From positions 62,001 through 126,000 of the forward strand of contig CM030932.1 of the NCBI GenBank assembly GCA_018136815.1: a DNA stretch of 64,000 nt, written 5' to 3'. The notes below the pieces were generated by a model that saw only the letters and a list, made by a program, of their open reading frames with translations, was not told where the DNA came from and did no database searches. The DNA is from Isochrysis galbana (lineage: Eukaryota; Haptophyta; Isochrysidales; Isochrysidaceae). The translations under genes were made by a program, and so were the position numbers. Shown here one piece after another: positions 40,430-49,600 of this stretch (position 1 is its first letter; every line of letters starts with the position of its first letter).

Positions 40430-41735
40430 ATGGCGGAGCGGATGCGCGAGCTGCTCTCCCGCCTCGGCTCCAGCATGCCAGCGGGCGGCGGCGGCGTAGG
40501 CCGCGCGATGGGACTCGGTGTCGTCGGCATCTCCGGCCTCGCATACGCCTCCGCCTCCTGCCTCTTCAACGTCGAGGGAGGACACCGCGCTGTCATGTAC
40601 CACCGCTTTGGCGGAGTGCAGGAGAGGGTACGCAACGAGGGGACGCATATCGTCATCCCGTGGTTCCAGAGGCCAATCCTGTATGACGTGCGCGCCAAGC
40701 CGCGTATGATCCAGTCACTCACTGGAAGCAAAGGTGCGGCACACACTCAATCTCAACGCTGCCTCCTTTCGTCTTCCTCCACCTCTTGCCCCCTTGCCCT
40801 CCTGCACCGCCTTTGACAGTACCTGGCCGTCAGGGTCCGGCCGCCTTGAGGCTTGCGTGGCGCGCAACTCTCACACACAAGTCTTGAACATGCAAAGACT
40901 CCAACCATGAGGCCTGTGACGATGCTTTGAGCGTTGCATCTGCATCTGCATCATCAACCCCCCCCCCCTCAGTTACCCATTCCGGTGTAACCCTCATTTC
41001 GCATCCCCCGCAGATCTTCAAATGGTTAATATCTCCCTACGTGTACTCTCCCGCCCGGACACGATGCATCTGCCCACGATCTACCGTGAGCTGGGCACCG
41101 ACTACGATGAGCGCGTTCTCCCTTCGATTGTGAACGAGGTGCTCAAGGCGGTGGTTGCACAATACAATGCTGCCCAGCTCATCACCATGCGCGAAGCGGT
41201 TTCGCAGCGCATTCGCACCGATCTGCTTGCTCGGGCGAAGGAGTTCCACTTGGTCTTGGATGATGTGTCGATTACGCACCTGTCCTTCGGCAAAGAGTAT
41301 ACCGCCGCTGTAGAAGCGAAGCAGGTTGCACAGCAGGAGGCAGAGCGCGCCAAGTTCATTGTGGACAAGGCAAAGCAAGAGAAAAAGTCAACCATTATCA
41401 AGGCGCAGGGTGAAGCCCGTTCTGCCAAGCTCATTGGAGATGCCGTGCGTGACAATCCGGGTTATATCCAGCTCCGCAGGCTGGAAGCCGCGCGTGATGT
41501 CGCGACGACGCTCTCCAAGTCGGCCAACCGCGTCTTCTTGGACACATCATCGCTACTCCTGAATGTCACTGACAAGAGCGATGTCAACCTCGAGACTCTT
41601 GCCGACCAGCGTGCGGCCACTGCCGCTGCTAGCGAGGCCGCTGCCGCAGCGGCTGCCGCTGCCAGCGCTGCTGCTAGCGCTGCCAACGCCTTCACCGCCA
41701 ACAACATCGACGGAGCCCCATCACCCGCATTGTAA
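40430..41735 (+). CDS. PHB2: Prohibitin-2 (2 exons)
   Basis: Exons 40430-40733 and 41014-41735, joined by a 280-bp GT-AG intron, give 341 aa. The splice restores the family-typical GSKDLQMVNI. A hydrophobic N-terminal anchor (about residues 24-45: [20 protein letters not shown]) is followed by the PHB/SPFH domain ([50 protein letters not shown]) and the C-terminal coiled coil ([20 protein letters not shown]). Prohibitin-2 pairs with prohibitin-1 in ring complexes of the mitochondrial inner membrane that protect newly made proteins and support cristae. Odd feature: an extended Ala-rich tail (about 300-330) ending SPAL. Recognition is confident from sequence alone. Confidence 0.96.
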
Positions 41736-43507
41736 AGTGGGAGAGGGGGGTATTGCAACTGTGCCTCACCACAATACCGCTCTAGACCGCTGTTGGGCCA
41801 CCATGCTCCATCTGGATAGTTGCTGCGAGGACCGCCTCGAGACGACGCTCCCCGAGACCTCACTTGTGGCCGGTCAAGAGTATTGGGGCCCCGAGCGCGG
41901 TATGCTGCTCATCTAGAAGTTGACTTTTGGGGCTGGACGTGGCACAGAATGGCTTCCAACTGTGTTGACACCACTCCATTGACATAAGTTCTTGGTTAAC
42001 TTGTCCTTCTCCACTTGCACCTCACGCTCAAGTTGAGTTCGTCATTCGCCTGGAGGCCTCGCCCGCAATCATCTCGACGAGATTCGCTGCGAGACAAGGC
42101 CTTCAATTGGTTCTCCGGCCATAGCGCGGATACACGGACCGTTGACGTCATGCGCCTTGGCGGTTCGAGATCGACTCCTCCAGATATTGGGCACCTGGCT
42201 CCGGAGCTCGGCGACCTTCTTGCAATCGCTTTACCGCGGACACCTTTTCCGACGCATTGAATACCATCAATGTGAGTTGACACATCTACTTCGAGTGACG
42301 ACTCCAGGGATGGCACATACAGCAACCCCGGCAAGTATCCGTATCAGCGACTATCCCGGGTTGTTGAGAGGGAGGGGATGCGGGGAAGGAGTGACAAGGT
42401 GGTCCGACGGGGAGAAATACATGTGAAAAGATGATAGGGTATAAGAGTCAAGTGCGGTTCGAGTGAGTCGTCGTTGTGTTGTTGAGGGTTTGGCGAGTGG
42501 GGCAACAATGTGCTGGAAACAGGTGCTGCCGAGCGATAGAGGGAAGAGTGAAGAGCGCGGCCGCGGTTTAAGTTTTAAGAAGTTGAGCCGGAGCCAAGAG
42601 ACAGCTACTACAATGTTGTAATCATATGATGATGATGTTGATGATTATTGAGCATAAGTACCGCTACTCTCACTAACCTTGCCCCAACACGCCAAGCCAT
42701 GACGCACATGACCGCAGCCAAATCCTAAGGCGCCTTACTAAGGCACAAAGCCTTTGTCATTGTCACAAACAAAACTTTGCACCTAATTGTACCTCGTACC
42801 TCGGCCCCCCACAGGCCCCAAGCTCCCGTTTGAATTCCCCACAAGCTTATTGGGGTGTTGAGAGGAAAATCCAATCAGTCAGTCACCAATGTACAATGTA
42901 ACGTGTGCATTGAAGACTTACGAGGGACCAGGGAAAAAAAAGGATCTGAAGATTCAGGGCTACACACCTATCGCTAGACGGTAGGGCCTGGTAAGAGTTT
43001 CGCGCCGGACCCCCCCAAGTTTCGCGCAAAAGTTTTGCAAAGTTTCGCACTAATCCGCCCAAGTTTCGCAATAAGTTTCGCAAGTTTCGCGTCTTTTTCG
43101 AGGAGTTGTATGTTGTATGTACGTACATGCAATTTTAAATGTAGCTGTAGTTGGTTGCTGGGGCGCCATGATGCCCCGTACGCCCGCCCCCGGGCTCTGC
43201 CAGGGTGCCAGGGTCTTTGCACAAACTTTGCAAGGCCTGCGGGGATATCTTCACCCGCACCTTCACCTGCGTCTGCGAGTGATACACTTGGTTGTAGCCA
43301 CCCCGGAAATCAACCGGGAGACGAGACGATAGGCACAAGGCACAACTAAGAACTAAGTGCGCACCCAGGACAATCCCGACACGAGGAGGGAACCAAAACG
43401 ACACAAGTATACGAGCACGGCGCACAAAATACCTCGATAGGTAGGGCAACGACATCTATAGATAGTCTATAGCGCATAACGAAAGGCCTCCGGCTTGCCA
43501 AGGCACC
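41736..43507. other. Intergenic region without a recognised gene
   Basis: No domain is found. 42600-42660 has ATGATG simple repeats. 42985-43100 holds repeated AAGTTTCGC motifs, perhaps the subterminal part of the hAT relic that follows. The short ORFs (such as 41996-42334 minus) have no recognisable similarity. Confidence 0.5.
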
Positions 43508-43765
43508 ATGATCGACCAGGCAGACGTTAAGGTATTCACTCACGATGTGCTCGCATGGTGGGCATCGAACCACACCGACTTTCCGCATTGGGCGCAAGCT
43601 GCTAGAATAGCCCTATGCCTCAGCCCCAACTCGGCAGCATGTGAGCGCGTGTTTTCTCTCATGACCTGTATGTTTGGTCGTGAAAGGGCCCGCTCTCTAT
43701 CAGATCAAGTGCAGGCGTCTGTGATGTTGCGCTACAACCGCAATGCGCGCCGCAACGAAGAATGA
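43508..43765 (+). pseudogene. hAT transposase relic, C-terminal dimerisation domain
   Basis: An 85-aa ORF has the typical hAT C-terminus: LAWWASNHTDFPHW, then ARIALCLSPNSAACERVFS and a helical end (SLSDQVQASVMLRYN). The SxxxERVFS signature is diagnostic of the hAT dimerisation region. The catalytic RNase-H-like part is absent upstream, so this is a fragment, or an exapted small protein. GGGACATTT-type repeats just downstream (43990-44080) may be the transposon end. Confidence 0.8.
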
Positions 43766-44094
43766 CCGCGTGCTAATGTGTGAGCGTGTGTGAGGTGTGA
43801 GGCGTGAGATGTGTGTAGATGTGTATGTGTACGAGCCTATGTAATAATACTATACTACAATACATGCTGCAATGTTTACTATCTATACCACAGGCGAGCA
43901 ATAGCAATAGCAATAGCTGCCTTCCGGCCTTCCGGGAGGGCGGGGTGGCAGCTACATAAGTGCGCGACTAGACATTTATGCATGTCTAATGGACATTTCA
44001 TGGGACATTTGGGTGCAAAATTTGGATGTCCCGAGACATTTTTTTGGGACATTTGGGCAGAAAAAACGGGACATAACCGCCTACCCCTAGTCCG
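43766..44094. repeat. GGGACATTT-rich subterminal repeats
   Basis: 43985-44075 contains three GGGACATTT motifs plus their inverse GTCCCGAGACAT, and an AGCAATAGCAATAGC stretch (43898-43917). It is plausibly the 3' end of the hAT element. No gene. Confidence 0.4.
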
Positions 44095-44394
44095 TTATGA
44101 AATTCTTATCGGTCTCGTTTGCACTTTCCTTATTTCATGATGTTCGTTGGCCCGTCTCCGAACCCGTGTCGGAGTTGGCCGCTTGACCATGTACTCTACT
44201 CCTAGCCTTGAGGCCAGGGATAGGAGTTGCTCCGCGCTGGGAGTGAGGTTACCTTTACCTTTGTTGTCCGAATCGTACAAAGGGCGAAACGCACCCAGGT
44301 CGATTCTTTTTTTCGGTTGTCGCCCCATGCCGGCTTGGGCGGTCCTCCTCGACGAGTCCGTCGATTTTGCGAATAGGAGGTAGGAGGGCGCAGC
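44095..44394 (-). mobile_element. 5'-truncated LINE tail
   Basis: Minus-strand reading STDSSRRTAQAGMGRQ followed by PKKRIDLGAFRPLY matches the deleted LINE at 61229-62008 (STDTSRRAQADMGRQ, PKKRIDTNDFRPLF). More weakly it matches the tail of the large LINE (SLGRKPKI...). The reading continues to a stop at 44095. Only the last 70-90 codons remain. Confidence 0.75.
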
Positions 44395-44572
44395 ATAGGG
44401 GAGTTAGAATGGGAGCCGGGGGCTTGTTGCGAGGGGGGCGAGATTCGAAGGGGGGCATAGGTGTATGTGTCTGAGGCATCAACACGCGCCAAGGTGTATT
44501 GGCAGGTGCGCTGAGGGTTGTCGTGTTAGTACTAGGGCTAGTGAGAGTAGTGGTAGTAATGCTCAGTTATAT
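44395..44572. repeat. Dispersed repeat family R1, partial copy
   Basis: GGGGAGTTAGAATGGGAGCC through AGTGAGAGTAGTGGTA and AATGCTCAG matches the right half of the copies at 44663-45012 and 53485-53826. Confidence 0.85.
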
Positions 44573-44662
44573 TATCATTATATGACAGGAGGGAGAGGTA
44601 AGGGAGTGACTCAAGGTCGAGGAGAGTAGCCCCTGAGGGCTGAGGGTGGCACAAGTTACTCG

Positions 44663-45012
44663 AGTCGCAGTCATTTATTTCTCGAGGATCCCTCACGGCG
44701 CGAGCTGGCAAGGGCCGTTCTCCTTTGGCCTTTGGTGACGAGAGTTCCCCCCCCCCCCCCCCCCCCCCTTTGCTTTTCTCCTGGCGAGTCGCCCGACGTA
44801 GGTTCACTAGTCACTAGGTTATTTTCCCTCCTTGTAACTTGTGGGGAGTTAGAATGGGAGCCGGGGGCCTGCGAGGGGGGAGATTTGAAGGGGTGCATAG
44901 GTGTATGTGTCTCTGGCATCAGCACGCGTCAAGGTGTACGGGCAGGTGCGCTGAGGGCTGTCGTGTTAGTACCGGGCTAGTGAGAGTAGTGGTACTTATG
45001 CTCAGTTATGTA
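44663..45012. repeat. Dispersed repeat family R1, full-length copy 1
   Basis: About 350 bp. It starts at ACTCGAGTCGCAGTCATTTA, then GAGCTGGCAAGGGCCGTTCT, a C homopolymer (44746-44766), GGGGAGTTAGAATGGGAGCC and AGTACCGGGCTAGTGAGAG, ending ATGCTCAG. It is non-coding and adjacent to the partial copy, so the two may be a nested or tandem pair. Confidence 0.85.
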
Positions 45013-45465
45013 TTAATATTATTATTATCTATCCACACCACCACAGCTTCCAACAGGCATCTTCAAAGGTTTTTTATGCATTCCTCAATATGGAAAAGGT
45101 TTCAGACGGCATGTGGATGGCATTGTGCTGAGCGTTATGCAGTATGCACTATGATAATGATAATCATCGCGCATTGTGCATTGTGTGCAAACAAAAGGCA
45201 ACGCGATGGCGCCACCGTTGGTTGCGGTCGCAAATCTATTTTTCAGGTGTGGTGATGGCTCGAAATCCAGTGTTGTGATATAAAAATCATCTGGTCGTCA
45301 TCCCTCAACGACCATGATCGGGGAATGATCAAAGCAGTTAGAGTGAAAGTGTGAAAGTGCACTCATGGTGGCGAGACCCATGCACTGTTGTGATGCCAAC
45401 CACTTGCACCTCCCATCCTTCTTCCCTGCTTCTTGTTCACCAGCCGTGTTTGATACCAGGCACTT
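45013..45465. other. Intergenic, 3' flank of the DUF202 gene
   Basis: No gene is recognised. The last 100 bases are likely 3' UTR of the minus-strand DUF202 gene. Confidence 0.4.
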
Positions 45466-45930
45466 TCACGCGGTGAAAAGGCTTGCGTCGGACATGTAAC
45501 GTTTCAGCCCGAGGACAGCGTTGGCTAGAACAGCAATAGACAGGGAGAGAACAACGACAGTTGATCCAATGCGATCCTCAAAGGAGGCCAGAGAGTCTTT
45601 GCTGAGAGTCTCGATGTTGAGCGTGCGCCGTCGGTATTGCAAGCCACCCCATAACGCGCAGAAGATTGAGGGGACCATGAGCAGTAGTCCCGCCACCTTG
45701 ATGGGAGGCTCGTACTGCCCCGCAGCGAGAAGGCCAAGTGCTATGCCACCGCTCTTCAGCCCGAGCAGGATCCATTGGTTAGTGGTGCGCTCCGCCGAGA
45801 ACTGCTTTTTGTAATCACCTCGAATGATGACCTGGTCTGCTTCGTCGTCGTCGTATGGATCGGGCAGCCCGACATCGTCTGCATGGACAGGCCCCGGGTA
45901 TTCGTCAGACTGGTCGATCGCCGCCGGCAT
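45466..45930 (-). CDS. VTC1-like DUF202 membrane protein
   Basis: A 154-aa single-exon protein. A short acidic N-terminus (DPYDDDEAD) precedes the DUF202 signature FSAERTTNQWILLGLKSG. Three transmembrane helices follow (about residues 53-70, 78-97 and 122-142), with the basic loop YRRRTLNI between helices 2 and 3. This layout is that of VTC1, the small membrane subunit of the vacuolar transporter chaperone complex that makes and imports polyphosphate, although the acidic N-terminus is unusual. The length is typical. The ATG at 45930 is the first in frame. The family is confident; a polyphosphate role is inferred and would need VTC4-type partners elsewhere in the genome. Confidence 0.8.
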   Translation of the reverse strand: MPAAIDQSDEYPGPVHADDVGLPDPYDDDEADQVIIRGDYKKQFSAERTTNQWILLGLKSGGIALGLLAAGQYEPPIKVAGLLLMVPSIFCALWGGLQYRRRTLNIETLSKDSLASFEDRIGSTVVVLSLSIAVLANAVLGLKRYMSDASLFTA

Positions 45931-46469
45931 CGCAGGGCGCCGTCGGCCGATGGACGCGAAAGAAAAGAAAACTGCTGGAGATAGAAAGGAAACGCTCCGT
46001 CAAGAGTGTGTAGGTGTAGATAGACCACGGTGACCCCTGTCTACTTTCTACTATCCATTGTACCCCTGTGTCTCCCCCCCCCTCTGCTCTCATTTCCAGG
46101 GTGCCTGTGGCGGCGCATCCGGGTATGTTGGTGACTGCACTCACCGCTACAGCTACAGTTGGGGATTGCGAGATTGCGGGCTGATGGCCTAGCGCCTAGG
46201 CTAGCCTAAGCCTATTAGGCCTAGGGCTAGGGCGTTTAGAGTGTGGAGTTGTCAACTCGAGTTGTGAGGAGAGCCCGCAACCTCAGCTCATTTTTTTCCC
46301 GGCTGACACCCCTACATCTCGGGTATAACTTCTCCGCCCCCCCCCCCCCCACCCTTGGTAGCAGGGTACACCTCACCCACATTTTTGTGGCTTTACGTGT
46401 GTGTCTCAGGCCCCAGGGCGGGCAGAAAACCTAAACCTATAACCTACACTCAAAAATCCGGCAGAGCTC
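45931..46469. other. Intergenic region with a short palindromic CTAG block
   Basis: 46187-46230 is a run of overlapping CCTAGG/GGCCTAGG palindromes. There is a C homopolymer at 46338-46351. No gene is seen. Confidence 0.4.
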
Positions 46470-46571
46470 AGCACTCCCATCTTTTAGAGGACAACAAGGG
46501 CAAACTGACAATGAATGACAACCTCGGCCTCGTGGCGAAAACGCTCGGCCTCGCCGAGAGACTCGCCTGAG
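46470..46571 (+). mobile_element. 5'-truncated LINE tail (last about 32 codons)
   Basis: Plus-strand reading LLEDNKGKLTMNDNLGLV...LGLAERLA ends at the stop at 46568. It aligns with the very end of the large LINE (FLTNNKGALVMSTNLSLV...LNIAERLA). This is the shortest LINE relic in the window. Confidence 0.75.
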
Positions 46572-47169
46572 GACGTGACACATCTCCCTCTCTCCCTCCC
46601 CGAGCGAACCCCTGACGGTAAATAATAGCGACACTGTCACAAGCGGAAGGCAACCCACTAACGACGTGGCACCCACGCAACAACGTACAAATGTGAGGAA
46701 AGGAGTGGAGCTGTGGATGCAGTGTTGGGGTATCAGTACTGATATCAGTTTTTGATATCAGTATCAGTTCAAGATGAGCTGATATCTGATATCCGCTATC
46801 AGCTATCAACTCAAAAAAAAATTCAATAAGAGAGTACTTTTAACAGGGGGAAGGGGTGGGGGGGGGGGGGACGTATCGCTGGAGCGCAAGCATGTTGGCG
46901 GAGCGCTCCCTTGCTGAATCTCACTCCTCTGACGAGGACAAGGACAGCCACCCCTTGGCCCGCTCCCACTCCCACGCGGCCAACATCGCGCATGGCGCAT
47001 GGCGAGCAGGATGACACATCGGGCATCCGCTCCTTCAGCGCGTGGGGGCTCCGCCCTCTTCACAAACTTGAGGGCACAGCCCTCGAGTGGTCGACTGTCG
47101 AGGAGACGGCTGGGCGGAGCCGTTTGGTGAAGCGCAAGCAATGCCTGCCTCTTCTGTGGCGTATGCACT
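46572..47169. repeat. Intergenic with TGATATCAG inverted repeats
   Basis: 46722-46810 holds GTGTTGGGG followed by repeated TATCAGTACTGATATCAG-type palindromes. A similar block occurs at 52048-52200, so it is part of a dispersed element, perhaps hAT-related. Otherwise it is GC-rich and non-coding. Confidence 0.45.
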
Positions 47170-48009
47170 TCACCGGCGGCCCCTTCCAAATCCGCGTCCA
47201 TTTGGACGCCGCGATGCAGCCCCGCAGCATCCGTGCGTGCAAGCCGAGGAGTTGGAGAAGAGACAGCAAAGCAAATGGGGTGACAATGCTCTCACACAAT
47301 GACAATGACTGGCAGCATGGGGGACGTCACTCGAAAGAGTGGCACCGAACCCCAAACGGTGGCTGACGATCTTGTCGAGCGCCTCCCTCATCGGCGCGAT
47401 CGGGACAAGATCGACAAGTTTGATGTTGGAGCCCTGCATGATGGTGTGCCTGTGCCTCTCCTCTCCCTCCTCGGTCAAAGTTACGTCCCACATGAAGATG
47501 TCGTTCATCCAACGCAAGACATTCCAGGAGAGCCCGGAGCACAAGCGCAGCAAGTTCCACTTCTCGACGGAAAACACGCCGCGCAGGTGCTCGTTCACTT
47601 CTTCGAGCACCTCCTCCTTGACCTTCTTCCTCAGGGACTCGAACATGCCACAATTTGGTAACATTGCCAGGCCCTCGCTTAGCCGTTTGCCATTGATGCC
47701 ACGCAACTTGAACAACGCGCGGAAGCACAGCTCCGGGAGGTCGTCCGGATGCGTCCATCGAGCCATCATGGTCGCCAAGATGGTCGCCTCCTTATCCCAC
47801 ATCGATGGCGACGCGAGTGCTGCTACCTTGCCAGCCCGCATCTCCGCCGCCGCTGCAAGAACTGCGCAGCGGCGACGCTGCGACTCAAATTGTGAGCGCA
47901 CATGCTTGCGGTGCTTCTCGAGTTGCCGCACCCGGCCTTCAGCCTCCTCAAGTAGGCCCTTCAGCCGCGCGACCTCGGCCCAAGCCTCGCTCTCGCCACA
48001 GCCCCTCAT
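47170..48009 (-). CDS. Coiled-coil protein of an unrecognised two-member family (copy 1, 3' end unclear)
   Basis: A 279-codon ORF from ATG 48009. Residues about 10-60 form a coiled coil (EVARLKGLLEEAEGRVRQLEKH). The conserved block shared with 55354-56395 then runs from SMWDKEATILATM through RW.HP.DLP.LC.RAL, KLRG.NG.RLS, KVKEE...EVNEHLR, SVEKWNL and RLCSGLSWN to MWDV and TEEGEE. After MREALDKIVS similarity ends; the last 80 residues look like read-through into intron or unrelated sequence. I do not recognise the family. It may be a host multigene family or a transposon-encoded protein; two copies within 8 kb on the same strand favour duplication or mobility. Confidence 0.55.
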   Translation of the reverse strand: MRGCGESEAWAEVARLKGLLEEAEGRVRQLEKHRKHVRSQFESQRRRCAVLAAAAEMRAGKVAALASPSMWDKEATILATMMARWTHPDDLPELCFRALFKLRGINGKRLSEGLAMLPNCGMFESLRKKVKEEVLEEVNEHLRGVFSVEKWNLLRLCSGLSWNVLRWMNDIFMWDVTLTEEGEERHRHTIMQGSNIKLVDLVPIAPMREALDKIVSHRLGFGATLSSDVPHAASHCHCVRALSPHLLCCLFSNSSACTHGCCGAASRRPNGRGFGRGRR

Positions 48010-48260
48010 CTCCCAACAAGAGAGGCTGGCCCTCCTACCGCTACCGGCTGCCGATGCCGATGCGCCCCAAAACTGCTCTCAATGTGGAGATCAGGTGCGG
48101 AGAGAGACACACCTCACATGAGAGATGAAAAGAAGGTGTTTACTATGAAAGAAGAGTGGAGGGAGAGACTCACGGGAGTGCTGAGCTTCGTGGCAAAGGG
48201 GGACCCCCACCCTTTCTCCTCCGTGGATCCTTGGTGGGTCCAAGAAAATGCTAGTTTTCC
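48010..48260. other. 5' flank of the coiled-coil gene
   Basis: No separate gene. It contains a GGTGGGTCC.AAGAAAATG stretch just before the TTAA element. Confidence 0.3.
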
Positions 48261-48264
48261 TTAA

Positions 48265-48921
48265 CGGACAAAAAATTCCGTCCTAGAAACTAGGACCACG
48301 TCCTAGAAAATTCTTGGATTTCTAGGACTGCCGATCATGCCTCCATTATAGCTTATGGTGAGCTTATGAGACATCCCATCACCTGAAGCAAACCATCTCC
48401 ACATCCCATTCAACCTTAGCTCTCCCCATGACCAACTCTGCGGAGCTTGTCTTTGCTTACTTTTGCTACCACATTCAGCATGCGGTGCTGCACTCGGGCG
48501 TCCGCTCGCACCAGAGGAGTTTTATTTTAGACATTTTGGAGCAGTAGGCTAGCGGATTGGACACTTAGATGACAAAACCAAGCTTGGTGGTCACTGAAGG
48601 TCTCAAAGAGGGCAGTCAAAGCAACATTTCATCTCCTGGGGACCATGGGTAGAAGAGCTCCCCATTGGGTGGTATCAGCCATTTCTCTCGTTTCTAGGAC
48701 AAGCAGCAATTCCGACCAGGTGACCCATAAACGCGACACAAAACTTGGTGTTGCTGAGGGAATGGTGCCTTGGTGCACCTGGAACATTTAATGAGGACAT
48801 GCATGTGGTAACTCAATAGCCAAGGTTTGGGACAAAATAACATGGTATGCTCATGCTCTCACCTAGCAAAGTCCGTCCTAGTTTCTAGGACTGGTCCTAG
48901 AAAGCTGGGTACCTTTATCCG
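48265..48921. mobile_element. Non-autonomous TTAA-flanked element (piggyBac-like MITE)
   Basis: A 657-bp segment is bounded by TTAA at both sides (48261-48264 and 48922-48925), with short inverted ends CGGACAAA / TTTATCCG. Subterminal copies of the palindrome GTCCTAGAAACTAGGAC lie near 48281-48297 and 48877-48896, with further TCCTAGAAA motifs. The inside is non-coding. A TTAA target duplication is the hallmark of piggyBac transposases. The termini are short, so the assignment is tentative. Confidence 0.5.
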
Positions 48922-48925
48922 TTAA

Positions 48926-49600
48926 TAAAAGGGCTCCAAAACCTTGATATACCAGATGCGATGCCCTTAGCCCAACCCCATCGACCTCCACCTTATGATG
49001 AGATAAATGTTCTTCCCCTCACACATGAAAGATTGCAGTCGCCGTCGCTCTCCTTTTTTAGCTGCCGGTTGGGAGCGGAGGAGAGGCTGCGGCCGAGAAG
49101 GCGAAAGCCGGAGGAGGGACCCATGTTTTGTTTTTGGGGGCGGTGGCTGGCAGACCCCCCCTTTTTGCCACAGTGACAGTTGATGAATTTTCGATTGGCG
49201 ATTGGTACTTCTACTGAAGCCCACAGGGGGCCCAAAAGGTGGCTCCCAGAGGGTCCCCAGGGGGCCAGGGGCCCGCCAGAGGCCCTTAGCCCGCTTAGGG
49301 GCTCCCAATATAGCCATATGTACTCAAGACGCAATCAGCGTCCTCCAAGAGGACTGGGCATGCACGATGGCTATTATCTTGTAGATGAGTTGATGTGCGA
49401 CACACATGAAGGGCAAGTTCAAAACTCGAGTGGATGAAGCTCACTCATTTTGCTCATTAGCCGGAGCATTCCCAAGCAGCATATGGACCAAAGGCGACCA
49501 CCCTGTAAACGATGACGGGTCGCGAGTGCTTGGGCGTTGATTTCGCGTGCAATCACATTGATGTCTGGGGTAATAACGTCGAACAAGAGAACAGATGTGG
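48926..49600. other. Intergenic, including 3' flank of KCS and a dispersed-repeat fragment
   Basis: 49138-49172 (GGTGGCTGGCAGACCCCCCC...TTTTTGCCACAGTG) also occurs at 56841-56875. 49210-49300 is rich in GGGGGCC blocks. No gene is recognised. 49440-49600 is likely 3' UTR of the KCS gene. Confidence 0.4.

Noticed and set aside
46806-47201. Minus ORF of 131 aa as a second exon of coiled-coil copy 1
   Set aside because: It has no similarity to the second exon of copy 2 and a biased composition.
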